Positions 1 through 7,962 of a stretch of DNA of 64,000 bases are shown here, piece by piece. Below the pieces are notes generated by a model that did not search any database, was not told the origin of the DNA, and worked only from the letters and a program-made list of their open reading frames with translations. Numbering within the stretch: the first letter of the stretch is position 1; the number at the start of each line of letters is the position of its first letter. This stretch comes from Candidatus Mcinerneyibacteriota bacterium (GTDB taxonomy: Bacteria > Macinerneyibacteriota > Macinerneyibacteria > Macinerneyibacteriales > DSCS01), in NCBI GenBank assembly GCA_016937175.1, contig JAFGWL010000018.1, positions 1 to 64,000 of the forward strand. The letters are read 5' to 3'. The translations under genes were made by a program, and so were the position numbers.

Positions 1-756
1 ACCGATAGCCTCTTCGAGTTCCTTCAATGTCTGAGTCTCAAAGACATCATGAAGATCGACCAGGTGCTTTCCGCGATAGACGCAGCGGGTCCTGTTACAG
101 GAATAACACATCCCCATCCCGGTGCAGATGATGCCCTTCTGTTCCCCGAGCCCCAGGATCTTCCGCCCAGCTGAGTTGATATTGGCCAGCAGGCTCCGGT
201 CAGCGGACATGAGGCCGAAAGGGATCCCTTCGTAGAGAGCGGCATTCAAATTCACAAAGGACCGAAGGGCTCCGAAAGCGCTGTAGCGGATCGCATACTG
301 ATTGACCAGAAGAGAGAGCTGGACGATCTCTGTCTCGGTGATAGCATTAGCGCGTTTAAACCCGATGTGCATGATGTCTTTCAGGTCGAAATAGAATTCC
401 CTGTTCTGAAAAGCCGGTTTTGACCTGAATTCCATCCTCAAGGGGATGAAAATGGAGGTCCGGCTTCCGGTCTTTTCAAAGACATCCTTGAAAAATGGGT
501 CTGAGGAAGCATCCAGAGAGTAATGGACATCCACCTGCCCGGCAAACTCTTTGACATAGGGCTCCATCCACTTTTCGATCTCATAACCCTTTTTATCCAA
601 CCCGTAATGAAGGCACTTCTCATGATCCATGTCCAGGAGAAAAAGCGAATCGATCCCGTAGGTATGGGTCAGGACTCCGAAGACATCTTTGAAGAAATTA
701 TAGGCATCGTCATTGAAATAGATTTTAAACCGAGAAAAAAAATTGATCGTTTTCAT
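1..756 (-). CDS. GAF/PAS-like sensory protein with a four-cysteine cluster (3' end cut by window)
   Basis: Open frame of 252 codons running off the left edge. It starts at an ATG whose TGA-overlapping position (ATGA) couples it to the upstream cyclic-nucleotide-binding gene. The first 170 residues look like a divergent GAF-type domain; from about residue 185 (LYEGIPFGLMSADRSLL) the sequence resembles the start of a PAS domain (GIPFG...D..). Residues about 211-226 carry four cysteines in a CTGMGMCYSCNRTRC pattern, which could hold a metal or Fe-S cluster. It is last in a run FecR-SurE-cNMP-cNMP-this gene. The C-terminal output domain is outside the window; an Fis-type or sigma-54 activator end is possible but unseen. 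Domain names are inferred from pattern only. Confidence 0.6.
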   Translation of the reverse strand, partial: MKTINFFSRFKIYFNDDAYNFFKDVFGVLTHTYGIDSLFLLDMDHEKCLHYGLDKKGYEIEKWMEPYVKEFAGQVDVHYSLDASSDPFFKDVFEKTGSRTSIFIPLRMEFRSKPAFQNREFYFDLKDIMHIGFKRANAITETEIVQLSLLVNQYAIRYSAFGALRSFVNLNAALYEGIPFGLMSADRSLLANINSAGRKILGLGEQKGIICTGMGMCYSCNRTRCVYRGKHLVDLHDVFETQTLKELEEAIG

Positions 757-1208
757 TGTTCCCGATGGAGGACTTCTTTAAAAAAGGACTTGAAGGTCTC
801 ATCCGACCGCCGGAGGCGGATGACCATCTCGCGGATAAAAGACCTATAGATCTTGTACCTTATCTCGTCATGATCTCCCAGAATGCGTTCGAAATCGCTT
901 CGCAGAAGGACGAGAAGCTCCAGGTCTGTCTTGGCCCTGGCATTGGCGAAACGCCCTTTGGAGTCGATGATGCCTACTTCGCCGAAGAAATCACCGTTTT
1001 TGAAGGTCATGACCGTCTGGGCCGGTTTTTCACGGATATATCGGAAGATCTCGACTTCCCCTTTCTGAATAATGAAAAAAGCATCGGCGGCCTCCCCTTC
1101 TTCGAAGATCATCGTCCCGGCTTCATGGGCTTTGAGAAAAAGCCTCTTTTCGATAAGAGCTGCCTCTTCGGGGTTCAGAAGTGAAAAGAGATAGTATTTT
1201 TCGATCAT
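753..1208 (-). CDS. Single-domain cyclic-nucleotide-binding protein
   Basis: 151 aa, essentially one cNMP-binding (CAP_ED) beta-roll. The middle has the usual order of a hydrophobic FEEGEAADAFFIIQKGEVEI strand pair and the phosphate-binding cassette FFGEVGIIDSKGRFANARA, which keeps FGE and the Arg. No DNA-binding helix-turn-helix or enzyme domain follows; the tail is a basic helix (REMVIRLRRSDETFKSFFKEV). It lies 1 base after a close paralogue and overlaps the next gene by ATGA, so the three are probably translated together. Such stand-alone domains usually act as regulatory partners; the target here is unknown. Confidence 0.8.
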   Translation of the reverse strand: MIEKYYLFSLLNPEEAALIEKRLFLKAHEAGTMIFEEGEAADAFFIIQKGEVEIFRYIREKPAQTVMTFKNGDFFGEVGIIDSKGRFANARAKTDLELLVLLRSDFERILGDHDEIRYKIYRSFIREMVIRLRRSDETFKSFFKEVLHREQ

Positions 1209-1209
1209 G

Positions 1210-1674
1210 TCAGACCCCCATATCCATGAGATAAAACATATTCAATTTATCACTGGTCGATCGGATGCGTATGCTCAGCTTGAGGATGATATTCTCCAGG
1301 ATCACCGTGGCATAGGGAGCCTTTTCGTCGATGAGGGAAAGAAAGTCCTTCCGGCTGATCCGAAGAAGTTCCGTCCCCTTATGGGCGATGGCGGTAGCGC
1401 TCCGGACATCACCGTCTATGATCGCCATCTCTCCGAAAAAGTCATAAGGATGAAGGATCGCCACCTCCTCTTCCCCGACTCCCGGGATGTTCAGGATAAT
1501 ACTGACTCCTCCTTCCCCCAGGATATAGATATCTTCCCCGACATCCCCCTCCTGAAAGATCGTCTCCCTTTTGTCATAGCTCATTTTTTCAAAGAGAGAG
1601 ATGACCCCTGGAAAGAAGGCCAGGGGAAGTCCTTTGAAGAGGTCTGTCTGTTTCAGGATTTCAATTTTTTCCAC
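1210..1674 (-). CDS. Single-domain cyclic-nucleotide-binding protein (second copy)
   Basis: 154 aa cNMP-binding domain, paralogous to its downstream neighbour. The cassette YDFFGEMAIIDGDVRSATAIA is closer to consensus (FGE, R-S-A) than in the other copy, so it is the more likely real ligand binder. There is no effector domain; it ends in a helix (IRIRSTSDKLNMFYLMDMGV). The start overlaps the 3' end of surE by 22 bases in another frame, indicating translational coupling. Ligand (cAMP, cGMP or other) cannot be told from sequence. Confidence 0.82.
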   Translation of the reverse strand: MEKIEILKQTDLFKGLPLAFFPGVISLFEKMSYDKRETIFQEGDVGEDIYILGEGGVSIILNIPGVGEEEVAILHPYDFFGEMAIIDGDVRSATAIAHKGTELLRISRKDFLSLIDEKAPYATVILENIILKLSIRIRSTSDKLNMFYLMDMGV

Positions 1675-2429
1675 AAGGGCTCCTCCAATGCTCTCATTTT
1701 ATCCAAAGCCTTATAATCTGTCAAATCAAACTTCAGAGGAGTGATAGAGACATACCCCTTCATCAAAGCCCCGTCATCACTTACCCCCTCCTCATCGGGG
1801 ACCATATGCCCGGAAAACCAGTAATATTTCTCCCCCATGGGATCGGTCCGCTCCACCAGGCGGGTATGGGTAAAGCTGCTGCCCTGACGGGTAAACCTGA
1901 CCCCGTTGATCCTGTCCAGAGGCAGGTCGGGATAGTTGATGTTAAGGACCAGCCTCTCCTTAAAGAAGGGGCTCTCCGCCCAAACGGGGAGAAAAAGGGA
2001 TATAAAACGGGCGATCTCCGGAGAACGGTTATAATGAAACGCTGTGGAGACAGCCAGAGATGGGATCCCGGCCATATAGCCTTCGGCTGCGGCCGACACC
2101 GTTCCTGAATAGAGAATATTGTTGGATGTATTGAATCCGCGGTTGATCCCTGAGATGAGGGCCTCAAAGGGAGGTCCTTCATTGATATGGGACAAAGCGA
2201 TCTTCACACAGTCGGCCGGTGTCCCTGTCACACCCCAGCCTGTGAACCCCCCTCTCCTGCTGACCTGTTCGATACGAAGAGGATGGAAGAGGGTTATGGC
2301 GTGGCCCGTGGCGGATTGCTCCTCCAGAGGGGCCACTACTGTGACTTCATTCTGCTCACTCAGAGTCTTCCACAGAGCTTGGATCCCGTCGGAATAGATC
2401 CCGTCGTCATTGACTAGAAGAATCTTCAT
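1653..2429 (-). CDS. surE: 5'/3'-nucleotidase SurE
   Basis: 258 aa, full length for the SurE family (about 250-265). The metal-binding NDDG motif is at residues 7-10 and the second signature SGINRGFN...YSGTVSAAAEG in the middle. SurE hydrolyses nucleoside monophosphates, with a divalent metal, in the cytoplasm. The ATG is one base after the stop of the FecR-type gene and the end overlaps the cNMP gene, so this is an internal operon gene. In many bacteria surE neighbours pcm or rpoS; here it sits with signalling genes. Confidence 0.96.
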   Translation of the reverse strand: MKILLVNDDGIYSDGIQALWKTLSEQNEVTVVAPLEEQSATGHAITLFHPLRIEQVSRRGGFTGWGVTGTPADCVKIALSHINEGPPFEALISGINRGFNTSNNILYSGTVSAAAEGYMAGIPSLAVSTAFHYNRSPEIARFISLFLPVWAESPFFKERLVLNINYPDLPLDRINGVRFTRQGSSFTHTRLVERTDPMGEKYYWFSGHMVPDEEGVSDDGALMKGYVSITPLKFDLTDYKALDKMRALEEPLWKKLKS

Positions 2430-2430
2430 C

Positions 2431-3168
2431 TTAATGTTTGGCCGGGCTCTTCAGGTCACGTTCCTGGTTCCACTTGACCCATGCGGACTGTTCTTCAGCG
2501 CTCATGGGTTTGATGGCATCCATACGGACGATACGCCCCTGGGCATCGACTTTCAGCTCCATCATCTCCCGGACGATGATCGTCCACTCCTCTAAGGTAA
2601 CCTCTTTAGGCCCTTCCACTTCCGTGGGCCCCTGGATCTCACGGGGTTCGTCATCAGCGGGGGCATCTTTGGGAGGAGAAGGTTTTCCGGAGACCTCCAC
2701 GTTCCCGCGATAGACTTTTATCAGAGTCCCGTCATCTCCCGTGTCGATGCGGAAAATGGTCCCGATAATAGAAGAGGAGACAGCTGTGGAATCCACGGAG
2801 AAGAGTTCGTCCTCTCCGGTCTTATTGACGTTACCCCAGATCTCACCTTCGGCCACCTCGATATTGGTCACGATCTTGTCTTCGGCTTCTTCATACAATT
2901 TGTTCATATTGACCGTGGTCTTGGGAGCCAGACGGATCACAGAGCCTCTGGAAAGAGAGATCTCGGCAAAAGATTCGGGAAGGGTCCGCACCATCTCTCT
3001 GGAATAGATATCCATTTCCAGGGCCGCCTCCAGCCAGTCCGCTTCGGGAGCCTGACGCTTTTCAGCCTCTCCCTCCAGGGCTGTAATAACTCCCCGGCCT
3101 AACTCCTGGGCTCCTGCAAAAGCAATCATAAGAACGATTATGGCAAAAAGAATCATCTTCCTCTTCAT
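2431..3168 (-). CDS. Exported FecR-domain protein
   Basis: 245 aa with a signal peptide (hydrophobic residues 6-20, AGAQ cleavage region). Residues about 22-160 match the FecR/LPS-assembly-like fold: GRGVITALEGEAEKRQ, ISLSRGSVIRLAPKTTVNMN and IIGTIFRIDTGDDGTLIKVYRGNVEVSG. Unlike sensor FecR it has no cytoplasmic anti-sigma domain; it should face the periplasm. The C-terminus holds an unusual tail (GPTEVEGPKEVTLEEW ... WVKWNQERD) that is shared with the protein at 8961-9656. First gene of the surE operon, with its own promoter and an RBS just upstream of the ATG. Confidence 0.8.
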   Translation of the reverse strand: MKRKMILFAIIVLMIAFAGAQELGRGVITALEGEAEKRQAPEADWLEAALEMDIYSREMVRTLPESFAEISLSRGSVIRLAPKTTVNMNKLYEEAEDKIVTNIEVAEGEIWGNVNKTGEDELFSVDSTAVSSSIIGTIFRIDTGDDGTLIKVYRGNVEVSGKPSPPKDAPADDEPREIQGPTEVEGPKEVTLEEWTIIVREMMELKVDAQGRIVRMDAIKPMSAEEQSAWVKWNQERDLKSPAKH

Positions 3169-3196
3169 ATTTACCTCCGTTAGTTGGTCTATAGGA

Positions 3197-3225
3197 ATAA
3201 TATCACTGAAAAGAGCGCTTCACAA
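3197..3225 (-). promoter_or_regulatory. Predicted sigma-70 promoter for the FecR-surE operon
   Basis: Reading the minus strand, -35 TTGTGA (3225-3220), 17-base spacer, -10 TATTAT (3202-3197), then a short leader to the ATG at 3168. Found by eye only. Confidence 0.5.
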
Positions 3226-3237
3226 GGGGAGGAGGGC

Positions 3238-3654
3238 TTACTCTCCGATGATTTTTATGAGGACACGTTTTCTGCGCCTCCCGTCGAACTCACCATAGAA
3301 GATCTGTTCCCAGGGGCCGAAATCAAGGGTCCCCCCTGTCACAGCTACAACGGCCTCCCTTCCCATGAGCTGTCTTTTAATATGGGCATCCCCGTTATCC
3401 TCTCCGGTTCGGTTATGGTCGTACCTTTGCGGGTCATGGGGGACTTTTTCCTCCAGCCACCGGGCATAGTCCCGGTGCAGTCCGGTTTCATTGTCGTTGA
3501 TAAAGACACTGGCGGTGATATGCATGGGATTCACCAGGCAGAGGCCTTCGCTGATCCCACTCTCTGCGAGAGCCTCCTCCACCTGTCTTGTGATATTAAT
3601 GAAAGCCATTCGCGTTTCTGTATGGAACCACAACTCTTTTCTATAGGACTTCAT
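3238..3654 (-). CDS. YjbQ/UPF0047 family protein
   Basis: 138 aa, the normal size for YjbQ. Family hallmarks are present: [13 protein letters not shown] (catalytic-pocket His), [21 protein letters not shown] and [13 protein letters not shown]. Members have thiamine-phosphate-synthase side activity when overexpressed, but their natural role is unsettled. ATG preceded by AAGGAG at a normal distance. It reads away from the tRNA gene and ends close to the FecR promoter; probably monocistronic. Confidence 0.92.
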   Translation of the reverse strand: MKSYRKELWFHTETRMAFINITRQVEEALAESGISEGLCLVNPMHITASVFINDNETGLHRDYARWLEEKVPHDPQRYDHNRTGEDNGDAHIKRQLMGREAVVAVTGGTLDFGPWEQIFYGEFDGRRRKRVLIKIIGE

Positions 3655-3678
3655 CTCTCTCCTTTCCTTTGATTTCGC

Positions 3679-3706
3679 TTGACAGAAGAGGGTGAATGAT
3701 TATAAT
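3679..3706 (+). promoter_or_regulatory. Promoter of tRNA-Leu
   Basis: Perfect -35 TTGACA (3679-3684), 16-base spacer and perfect -10 TATAAT (3701-3706), 14 bases upstream of the tRNA. The strongest consensus promoter in the window. Confidence 0.85.
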
Positions 3707-3720
3707 TCAACCGCCTTTAT

Positions 3721-3805
3721 GCCGAAGTGGCGGAATTGGTAGACGCGCTGGATTCAAAATCCAGTGGAGGTTAACTTCGTAAGGGTTCGAGTCCCTTCTT
3801 CGGCA
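3721..3805 (+). tRNA. tRNA-Leu (anticodon CAA)
   Basis: 85-base class II tRNA. Acceptor stem GCCGAAG (3721-3727) pairs CTTCGGC (3798-3804), discriminator A at 3805, no encoded CCA. Anticodon arm CTGGA-TTCAAAA-TCCAG gives CAA, reading UUG codons. A long variable arm and a T arm with GGTTCGAGTCC follow. It stands alone between minus-strand genes and ends 3 bases from the stop of the sigma-54 activator gene. Confidence 0.97.
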
Positions 3806-3808
3806 TTT

Positions 3809-4777
3809 TCAAGGCTTTTCCTTCTTCTTGCCAAGCCCCAGCTCCTTGATCAGCCTTGAAAGGTAACTGGGCTGGATTCCCATCTCCCGGGCTGTCTTTC
3901 TCTGCATCCATCGGTTTTTCTCCAGCCTGAACCTGATATATCTTTTTTTAAATTCCTGCTGTGCCTCTTTAAAGGGCAGGGTGTAGAGTTCTGAGTCTCT
4001 TTGTCCCGGCAGGAATCCCATGGGCCGGATATGATCCCGGACATCTTTCAGGCGTAGGGGCCCCTCCCCGGGATAAAAGACCAGGATCCTCTGGATATTG
4101 TTGTAGAGCTCCCTGATATTCCCGTGCCACTCAAAACTCTGCAAAGTAGCCATCAGTTCTTCATCTATCTCCGGGATAGTGCCTAGTTCCTGACGGATGA
4201 TAAAACGGGCCAGGTAAGGGATATCTTCAGGACGCTCTTTCAAAGGGGGTATATTGATGGTAATGACATTCAGGCGGTAATAGAGATCCTCTCTGAACAG
4301 CCCTTCTGAAATCATCTCCTCCAGGTCCCGGTGCGTAGCAGCGATAAAACGGACATCTGCGTCCAGGGGGGTGACCCCCCCTAAGCGCTCAAAGGTCTTT
4401 TCCTGAAGGACCCGGAGCAGCTTGACCTGAAGAGGAAGAGGCAGATCCCCGATCTCATCGAGAAAAAAGCTTCCCCCTTCTGCTGTCTCGATCTTGCCCG
4501 GCTTTCGGCTCTCAGCCCCGGTAAAAGCTCCCTTCTCATATCCGAAGATCTCCGATTCGATAAGCTTTTCCGGGAAGGCTCCTGCATTGATAGCGACAAA
4601 AGGATTCTCCCGCCGCCTACTCAGGTAATGGATCCACCGGGCCGCCAGCTCTTTTCCTGAGCCGCTGGGCCCTCTGATGAGCACCGTGTTCTCAAAGGCG
4701 GCCACGCGCCGGATCAACCGGCGGACTTCCCGGAGAGCATCGGAGACACCGATCAAAGAGAGAGGCCGTTTCATCAT
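3809..4777 (-). CDS. Sigma-54-dependent transcriptional activator without sensory domain (PspF-like layout)
   Basis: 322 aa: an AAA+ domain begins at the N-terminus with no receiver, GAF or PAS domain before it, as in E. coli PspF. Visible are Walker A GPSGSGKE (36-43), the sigma-54 contact loop GAFTGA (83-88), Walker B GGSFFLDEIGD and arginine-finger region FREDLYYRLNV. The C-terminus has a Fis-like helix-turn-helix (KTAREMGIQPSYLSRLIKELG). All parts for opening a sigma-54 promoter are there. It follows three M42 aminopeptidase genes in the same direction by 18 bases, so it may control them or be co-expressed with them. No PspA gene is near. Its controller must be a separate protein. Confidence 0.93.
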   Translation of the reverse strand: MMKRPLSLIGVSDALREVRRLIRRVAAFENTVLIRGPSGSGKELAARWIHYLSRRRENPFVAINAGAFPEKLIESEIFGYEKGAFTGAESRKPGKIETAEGGSFFLDEIGDLPLPLQVKLLRVLQEKTFERLGGVTPLDADVRFIAATHRDLEEMISEGLFREDLYYRLNVITINIPPLKERPEDIPYLARFIIRQELGTIPEIDEELMATLQSFEWHGNIRELYNNIQRILVFYPGEGPLRLKDVRDHIRPMGFLPGQRDSELYTLPFKEAQQEFKKRYIRFRLEKNRWMQRKTAREMGIQPSYLSRLIKELGLGKKKEKP

Positions 4778-4795
4778 GGGAACAGCCTCCGCCTG

Positions 4796-5797
4796 TTAAT
4801 CTTCAAGTTCTTTTTTAACATCGCTCTCCAGGATCTTCACCAGTAGTTTTATTGCTTCTTCGATATCACTGAGTGAAGCAGTCTCTGACACAGAGTGGAT
4901 GTAGCGTGTGGGAATGGAGAGACATCCCGCCAGGACCCCCGAACGGGAGAGGTTGATCGCGCCGGCATCCGTTCCTCCGAAGGTGAGGATCTCTGGCTGA
5001 TAGATGATCTTGTTCTTTTCGGCTACGCGCATGAAAAAATCCTTGACTCGCCTGGGAACAAGAAGAGAGTTGTCCTTGATCTTTACAGCGACTCCCTCTC
5101 TGAGTTTCATGGGCATCTTCGGAGCATCGGGAGTATCTCCTGTTCCTGTGACATCCAGGGCGATCCCCAGGTCCGGCTCGATATTGTAAGCGGCTGCAAT
5201 AGCTCCCCTGAGGCCGACCTCTTCCTGGACCGTAAAGACAAAATGGATCTCGTTGGGACTCTTTTTCAGCTGCCGGGCTGCCTCAACAGCGATGACACAA
5301 CCTACCCGGTCATCCAGCGATTTGGCTGTGATCAGGCCGTTCATCTCAGTCATCTCATTGAGAAATGCTCCGAAAAGCCCCTCTTGAGCCAATTTGCGGG
5401 CTTCTTTCTCATCACGGGCCCCGATATCCACATAGAGTTTGGAAAAATCGATATCATTGGGGTTTTTGACACTCTCAACTCCCACGACTCCCCTGGCTCC
5501 GTTTTCCAGGAGGACCCGCTGATAAAGGCAGCGGACAGGAGCCACACCGCCTACGGGAGAGATTCTTAGAAAACCCTTCTCGTCGATATGAGTCACGACA
5601 AACCCTATCTCGTCCATATGAGCTGCCACCATGACCCGGGCTCCCTTTCCCTCTTTCACCGCATGAAGGTTCCCCATATTATCGATGAAAGTCCGGTCCA
5701 CATAGGGTTTGATCTCATCAAGAAGAAGCTGCCGGATCGCGTCTTCGCGCCCTGAGGGGCCGAAGGTTTCCACTACTTTTTTCAACAATGCCTTCAT
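4796..5797 (-). CDS. M42 family aminopeptidase (tandem copy 1)
   Basis: 333 aa, normal for M42 (TET-forming glutamyl/deblocking aminopeptidases, cytoplasmic peptide trimming). Metal and catalytic residues look complete: AAHMDEIGF (His), SLDDRVGC (Asp), TVQEEVGLRGA (Glu-Glu), ALDVTGTGD (Asp), FGGTDAGAI and RYIHS (His). It overlaps the preceding M42 gene by 4 bases (ATGA). Of the three copies it is nearest the family consensus. Substrate preference cannot be read from sequence. Confidence 0.94.
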   Translation of the reverse strand: MKALLKKVVETFGPSGREDAIRQLLLDEIKPYVDRTFIDNMGNLHAVKEGKGARVMVAAHMDEIGFVVTHIDEKGFLRISPVGGVAPVRCLYQRVLLENGARGVVGVESVKNPNDIDFSKLYVDIGARDEKEARKLAQEGLFGAFLNEMTEMNGLITAKSLDDRVGCVIAVEAARQLKKSPNEIHFVFTVQEEVGLRGAIAAAYNIEPDLGIALDVTGTGDTPDAPKMPMKLREGVAVKIKDNSLLVPRRVKDFFMRVAEKNKIIYQPEILTFGGTDAGAINLSRSGVLAGCLSIPTRYIHSVSETASLSDIEEAIKLLVKILESDVKKELED

Positions 5798-6825
5798 AGG
5801 ACCTCCTTAAAATTCATCAGGGCTGCTTTAGCCAGACGAATGGTATTCTTATAATCCTCAACAGCCAGAATCCCCCGGGGAGCGTGGATATACCGGACAG
5901 GGACAGAGACCACCACAGAGGGGATCCCTCCTTTGGTGTGAATGACTCCGATATCCGTACCCCCCGAAACGGTCTTTTTCATCTGGAAGGGGATCTTGTT
6001 CTTCTCGGCTGTCTTCTTTAAATGTTCGATAAGACGGGGAGAACCGATGGCCGTACGGTCCATAAAACTGATAGCCGGCCCTTTTCTCATTTCAGTGGAA
6101 GGACTGGCATAATCGTCCCGGGGGACATCGCCGGCTGTGGTCCCTTCAAAAGCAATGACAAAATCGGGGCGGACTCTTTCAGCTAAGAGAGAGGCCCCGC
6201 GCAGCCCCACTTCTTCCTGGACGGTAAAGACCGCCGTAATATCCACAGGATAGGATTCGTCCTCTTCGGTCATGAGCAGTTCTGTGATCAAAGCACATCC
6301 CGCCCTGTCGTCGAAGGCCTTCCCGAAGACGACATCCTCCTGAGCCTCGAAAAAGGTATGGAAGGTACCGGCGGTACCGGGGGGGACTTTGGCCGCAGCC
6401 TCTTTTTCATCTGACGCCCCAATATCGATATAGAGCCCCGACAGGGGGATGGGAGATTTCCATTCATCACGGCTTTGGAGATGAATCGGCTTGGCTCCGA
6501 TCACCCCGGGGACGCGCTCCTTGCCGAGGATGACCCTTTTAGAGACAAGAAGACGGGGATCTACACCTCCCACCAGAACGAACCGGAGCATCCCGTTACT
6601 TTCCACTCCGTTGATCAGCAGGCCCACTTCATCCATATGGGCTACCAGAAGAAGGTGGGGCGCATTTTTTCGGCCGCAGGGCTTGTGAGCGTAGAGATTG
6701 CCCATGAAATCCGTTGAAAGTGAGTCCACATGGTCACGTACACTCTCCTCGATCCTGCGCCGGATATCTTCTTCATGTCCGGATACCCCGAAGGCCTTCG
6801 AATACTTTTCTAAAATATGTATCAT
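5794..6825 (-). CDS. M42 family aminopeptidase (tandem copy 2)
   Basis: 343 aa from the ATG at 6825, chosen because GGAGG lies about 8 bases upstream, the ATG overlaps the upstream stop (ATGA) and homology begins at MIHILEKYSKAFGVSG. The frame stays open for 75 codons upstream but that part is out-of-frame sequence of the previous gene. Catalytic residues: VAHMDEVGL, AFDDRAGC, TVQEEVGLRGA, GGTDIGVI, RYIHA. The usual Asp of the DVTGT motif is Glu (AFEGTTAGD), acceptable as a metal ligand in this family. Confidence 0.93.
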   Translation of the reverse strand: MIHILEKYSKAFGVSGHEEDIRRRIEESVRDHVDSLSTDFMGNLYAHKPCGRKNAPHLLLVAHMDEVGLLINGVESNGMLRFVLVGGVDPRLLVSKRVILGKERVPGVIGAKPIHLQSRDEWKSPIPLSGLYIDIGASDEKEAAAKVPPGTAGTFHTFFEAQEDVVFGKAFDDRAGCALITELLMTEEDESYPVDITAVFTVQEEVGLRGASLLAERVRPDFVIAFEGTTAGDVPRDDYASPSTEMRKGPAISFMDRTAIGSPRLIEHLKKTAEKNKIPFQMKKTVSGGTDIGVIHTKGGIPSVVVSVPVRYIHAPRGILAVEDYKNTIRLAKAALMNFKEVL

Positions 6826-7865
6826 CCCAAAACCTCCCTGTGGGTCTGTTCCAACTGCGCTGCAAAGAGAGCCAGAAGCCTGGCAGCCCGTTTGATATCC
6901 TTGAGATCCAGCGTTTCCACCGTCGTATGCATATAGCGCAGGGGGATACTCACCTGTACCATAGGAACACCCCGTGCAGCGATCTGCATAGATACAGCAT
7001 CTGTCCCGCCCGGACGGGGGATAAACTCTTTCTGAAAGGGGACTTCCCACTCCTGCGCCAACTCCATCAGCTTTTCGGTGAGCGCCGGATGAAAATTAGG
7101 CCCGATGGCCACAGCCCCGCCTTTTCCGAGTTTCGCTGTATCTCTTTCCGGTATCCCGGGGAAATCGCCGAACGTCACGTCGATGGCGATCCCCACATCC
7201 GGGGCGATCTCATAAGCTGTCATGGCTGCTCCGCGGGTCCCCACCTCTTCCTGGACAGTCCCCACCATATAGACATCCCAGTCATGTCTCATCTTCTCCA
7301 GGATCTTCAAGGTCTCCAGAAGTACCAGGACGCCGGCCCTGTTGTCCATGGCGGCTCCGGCGTAAAGCCCTCCCTGAAGCTCCGTACAGACATTGTCAAA
7401 GAGGACAGGGTCTCCGACCTGTACCTTGCTCTTAAGCGTTATTTCATCCAGGCCGGTATCTACATAAAGGTCATCAAGGGAAGTAATTTTAGCCGTATCC
7501 CCCGGTTTCTGGAGATGAGGCGGAGTAGTTCCGATGATCCCCCTGACCTGCTCTTTCCCGTAAATCACCACACTCTGGCCCGGAAGGACGCGGGGGTCAT
7601 GCCCTCCTACAGCGGCAAGGCGGATAAATCCTCCCTTATCGAATGTCTTGACTAAAAATCCGATCTGGTCGATATGAGCGGCCATCATCACTTTCCCGCC
7701 CGATGTCCTTCCCTTCTTCACACCGATGACATTCTGAAACTTATCAATGGTCGCTTCATCAGCCAAACGGGCAAAATAATTTCTGAGAAGGTGAGCCACA
7801 TCGTCTTCCGCCCCTGATATCCCCGGGGCTTCCGTAAGGGCTTTCAGCATATCTTCAGTTTTCAC
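6822..7865 (-). CDS. M42 family aminopeptidase (tandem copy 3)
   Basis: 347 aa starting at GTG 7865, preceded by GGGAGG at an 8-base spacing; the frame is open further upstream without support. Motifs: AAHIDQIGF, AMDNRAGV (DN instead of DD/DE), TVQEEVGTRGA, AIDVTFGD, GGTDAVSM and RYMHT. The most divergent of the three copies. First gene of the run M42-M42-M42-activator, reading from a divergent promoter region shared with the TPR gene at 7963. Confidence 0.92.
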   Translation of the reverse strand: MKTEDMLKALTEAPGISGAEDDVAHLLRNYFARLADEATIDKFQNVIGVKKGRTSGGKVMMAAHIDQIGFLVKTFDKGGFIRLAAVGGHDPRVLPGQSVVIYGKEQVRGIIGTTPPHLQKPGDTAKITSLDDLYVDTGLDEITLKSKVQVGDPVLFDNVCTELQGGLYAGAAMDNRAGVLVLLETLKILEKMRHDWDVYMVGTVQEEVGTRGAAMTAYEIAPDVGIAIDVTFGDFPGIPERDTAKLGKGGAVAIGPNFHPALTEKLMELAQEWEVPFQKEFIPRPGGTDAVSMQIAARGVPMVQVSIPLRYMHTTVETLDLKDIKRAARLLALFAAQLEQTHREVLG

Positions 7866-7895
7866 AGACAAATCCTCCCTTGTTTGCGTGCCTCC

Positions 7896-7923
7896 TTGAC
7901 ACTGATACAATTTTATTTATAAT
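7896..7923 (+). promoter_or_regulatory. Promoter of the TPR protein gene
   Basis: TTGACA (7896-7901), 16-base spacer, TATAAT (7918-7923). Both boxes are perfect. It interleaves with the divergent aminopeptidase promoter. Confidence 0.75.
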
Positions 7924-7938
7924 CAGAGGAACTGTCAA
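7910..7938 (-). promoter_or_regulatory. Promoter of the M42 aminopeptidase operon
   Basis: Minus strand -35 TTGACA (7938-7933), 17-base spacer, -10 TAAAAT (7915-7910). It overlaps the divergent TPR promoter, so both polymerases cannot bind at once. Confidence 0.6.
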
Positions 7939-7962
7939 GATATTAAGCATAAGGAGGATTTT

